Origin: Emmonsiellopsis sp. PD_33
Taxonomy: Eukaryota > Ascomycota > Eurotiomycetes > Onygenales > Ajellomycetaceae
Length of the DNA stretch: 48,697 nt
Direction: 5' to 3'
Assembly: GCA_032988165.1 (NCBI GenBank)
Contig: JANTQF010000261.1
Location: 1-48,697, forward strand
This document shows positions 46,577-48,697 of this stretch, in pieces. Within the stretch, counting starts at the first letter, position 1. Each line of letters starts with the position of its first letter. The position numbers were made by a program, and so were the translations under genes. The notes below the pieces were generated by a model, which was not told where the DNA came from, did not search any database, and saw only the letters and a program-made list of their open reading frames with translations.

Positions 46577-48697
46577 TTCTATACGGCAAACCATAGTATC
46601 ATAAGCTTTTATTAAAATATTACTCACATTACTCCAGTTCCTCGAGTACCTGAATCCGCGTTCTCAAGATCAGCCTAGTTGTGTCAGTCTACAATTCCGC
46701 GACCCAGGCCGTGTATTCGGCCCCACCCGGCCCTGTAATGGCATCATTTGGAAGACCAGTAAAGTCTACGAAACATGATTCCGTTTTGGATAGGCATATC
46801 TTTTAGGAGCTCTCTACACAGAACCACCTCGTCCCTATTAATAGTAGGGAATTCTTTCCGCTTTTAAAACTAATGCATAATCCCTAACCATCGGGGTCCA
46901 AATGCAACTTCTTGCTTTGCCCTAGGATAGACGGCAAGAGAGGCCCCGATCTGGGCAATTGCTAAATACTGCAAGGGCAGGATGTTAGCACGTTATAGAG
47001 CATTATGGGACCTAGTAGCCGGCCAACTTCTAATTCGATATCAGTACTTCGACGCCAGGGGTCTACAATAAACTTGGAAATCTTGGTCACCGAGGCCGGG
47101 CTTTTAGTCGATCAATACTGGTCCCTTGTGCAGTATGGGATAAACTCAACTGGTATGGGCTAACTCTTACATATCTCTTGGTGGCATTTTTAATGGCACA
47201 GTCTGGTCTACTAAGAAGTAGCTTGTTTATTATCTAGTCTTCTAAATTAACTCAATGGGGCGGTATGATGACCCCATGCTTAGTACATAGCATTGTTACT
47301 GACGTGAAGGGACTTGTCTACGATTACTTAAATTAATTAACCACTGTACTCTGATTCTGTAGACTTCTCAAGGCTTATTTCCCACTGATTTGCAGGCCTT
47401 AGGCGTGAGCATTACATATCTTGACATAACTTCATCAAATGCTTCAAGTTAGTCTTAGACCAGTGTAATCTGCTATCCCAGAACAAGAAAATCCATCACC
47501 CTCCGCTGACATCCTGCCGGTGAAGAATGGTGCATAAAAACATGAAAGCTAACAGTACTAAGCTACCATCTGCTATGGCTTGCTGAGTTGACCTTCATCA
47601 GGGGTTCGATTTACTTTTAACGATGTTCTGCAACTAGATTGAGTCGACTAATCCCAACTAAGCCATCCCCCGCCCAACCAGCGGCTCGTGTGCCAGGATA
47701 GGATATGCTGTCAGGGGACTGCAGAAAACACAGCCACATTAGCAAGATATATTTCGCACCCTGTTAAGATGGCTTGAAAAAGTAAGGACAAACTGAGTTT
47801 ATGTATGTATAAGTCTTTACCGGCTTGTATAACCCAAGTCCTTTCGTAGGGATGAGGGAGATTCTCAACATAAATACTAGTACTTGCCAAAGGGCCGTTA
47901 GAAAAACACATATATCTAAAAAGTAGATCCGAGGCAATTTCAACAGTTCGTGAAGAAAACATAGCATCCTCCGCTACTCAGTGTCCCGTAATCTGCAGCC
48001 TTAGTTTTTGAAAAGCAAGCAAAGGTGCCGGATATCATCACAATAGCCGACGGCTTGTGCTTTCCACTTAGACTACGGCCTTGCATGGGTGGCGGCTTAC
48101 CACCAAGACATTATGGCAAGAAATCGGCCTCTCTTCAGTTCTCACTTTGAATAAATCTAAATCCCGTTCTCGGAGAATCTGCTAGTATGCACCATTAATA
48201 GAACAGGTAGTGACACCAAGTGCTACTAGTAGTCTCGGCTCTCTTGGGCGGGTGGTTATCTCAGCGTGGAAACAGCCGGGTACGCTAATGCAGCCTCGAA
48301 GTTCATGCATGAATGTGATTGATTTTATTGGATGAATTGTTAGCGTTTTTCTAAATTGAGTAACAAACTAAGCTAGAAAAGGCTAAAGCGGCCTCGGGTA
48401 AGAACAAGCATAAACACTAGCGTGGAGTATAGACAACCTTGTTTTGGGGCCATCCAACCATTCAGATAGTATGTATGAGCAGGAAACTGAAGCTTGGAGA
48501 GCCCAGAGGTGTTCTGAGAATATTTACCCCTGGCTAGAGCAAGAAACCCTTCGTTCACAACGTGACGGGATAACTAGTAACTAGTATTGCTGTCTATGTT
48601 TCTTTTTTTGGGGAGTGGGGATTTGTCTCGTTCTCGCTTGTTAGCCCTGGTCTTTGACTAGTTGACGACCATGAAGAGAGTTCAATTGCCAGGCGGG

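Larger units (their letters stand above)
44330..48697. other. Terminal 4.4 kb without recognisable genes
   Basis: T-rich just after the coiled-coil gene (3' UTR), then AT-rich sequence with many TA and CTAG steps. The longest frame (45837-46295, + strand) has no family resemblance and no neighbouring exons. I found no transposase, reverse transcriptase or terminal repeat. Local features are an 11-G run and two short hairpins (separate entries). A decayed, mutated transposon would look like this, but I cannot show it. Confidence 0.5.

Noticed and set aside
46276..48481. Shared 15-mer TAGTATGTATGAGCA at 46276-46290 and 48467-48481
   Set aside because: About one such match is expected by chance in 48 kb, and the flanks do not align.
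1..48697. tRNA, snRNA, snoRNA, rRNA and CRISPR signals
   Set aside because: No T-loop with matching acceptor stem, no U6-like or rRNA core, and no spaced direct repeats were found by reading; a covariance-model scan could still find a small RNA.

Overview
This window is nuclear DNA of a filamentous ascomycete (Pezizomycotina), most likely a eurotiomycete. The genes are broken by introns of about 40 to 145 nt with GT donors, CTAAC/CTGAC-type branch sites and AG acceptors. The proteins are typical of that group: peroxisomal acyl-CoA oxidase ending in SKL, accessory complex I subunit, monocarboxylate-type MFS carrier, GH43 arabinanase-like enzyme and a Tse2-like protein. I cannot fix the genus. 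Seventeen gene models could be assembled by hand, and every one closes in frame across its introns.

Left part (1-14750): a G-rich low-complexity end, then acyl-CoA oxidase (-), a 2 kb divergent gap, the NDUFB11/ESSS complex I subunit (+), the NIT2 amidase (-), the exosome nuclease DIS3/RRP44 (+) and an MFS carrier (-). Middle part (14750-25400): a three-LIM paxillin-like protein (+), the tRNA m7G methyltransferase TRM8 (-), the ESCRT-II subunit VPS25 (+), the BRCT scaffold RTT107/Brc1 (-) and a zinc alcohol dehydrogenase (-). These middle genes are tightly packed; TRM8 and VPS25 share a promoter of about 520 bp.

Right part (25400-48697) is looser. It holds a secreted GH43 enzyme, a DJ-1/Hsp31-type protein, an Lpx1-like alpha/beta hydrolase, an alkaline ceramidase (-), a possible relic of a membrane-protein gene, an intact four-exon gene for a small Tse2-like (ADP-ribosyltransferase-toxin fold) protein, prefoldin subunit 1 and a charged coiled-coil protein of unknown role. 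Gaps of 2-4 kb separate several of these, and the last 4.4 kb has no gene I can support.

Most genes are unrelated housekeeping functions. The connections I can see are two probable peroxisomal proteins (acyl-CoA oxidase and the Lpx1-like hydrolase), and the E-box CACGTG, found 11 times, only between genes, always in the form TCACGTG on one strand. The Tse2-like gene is the most unusual item. No tRNA, rRNA, CRISPR array or intact transposon was seen.
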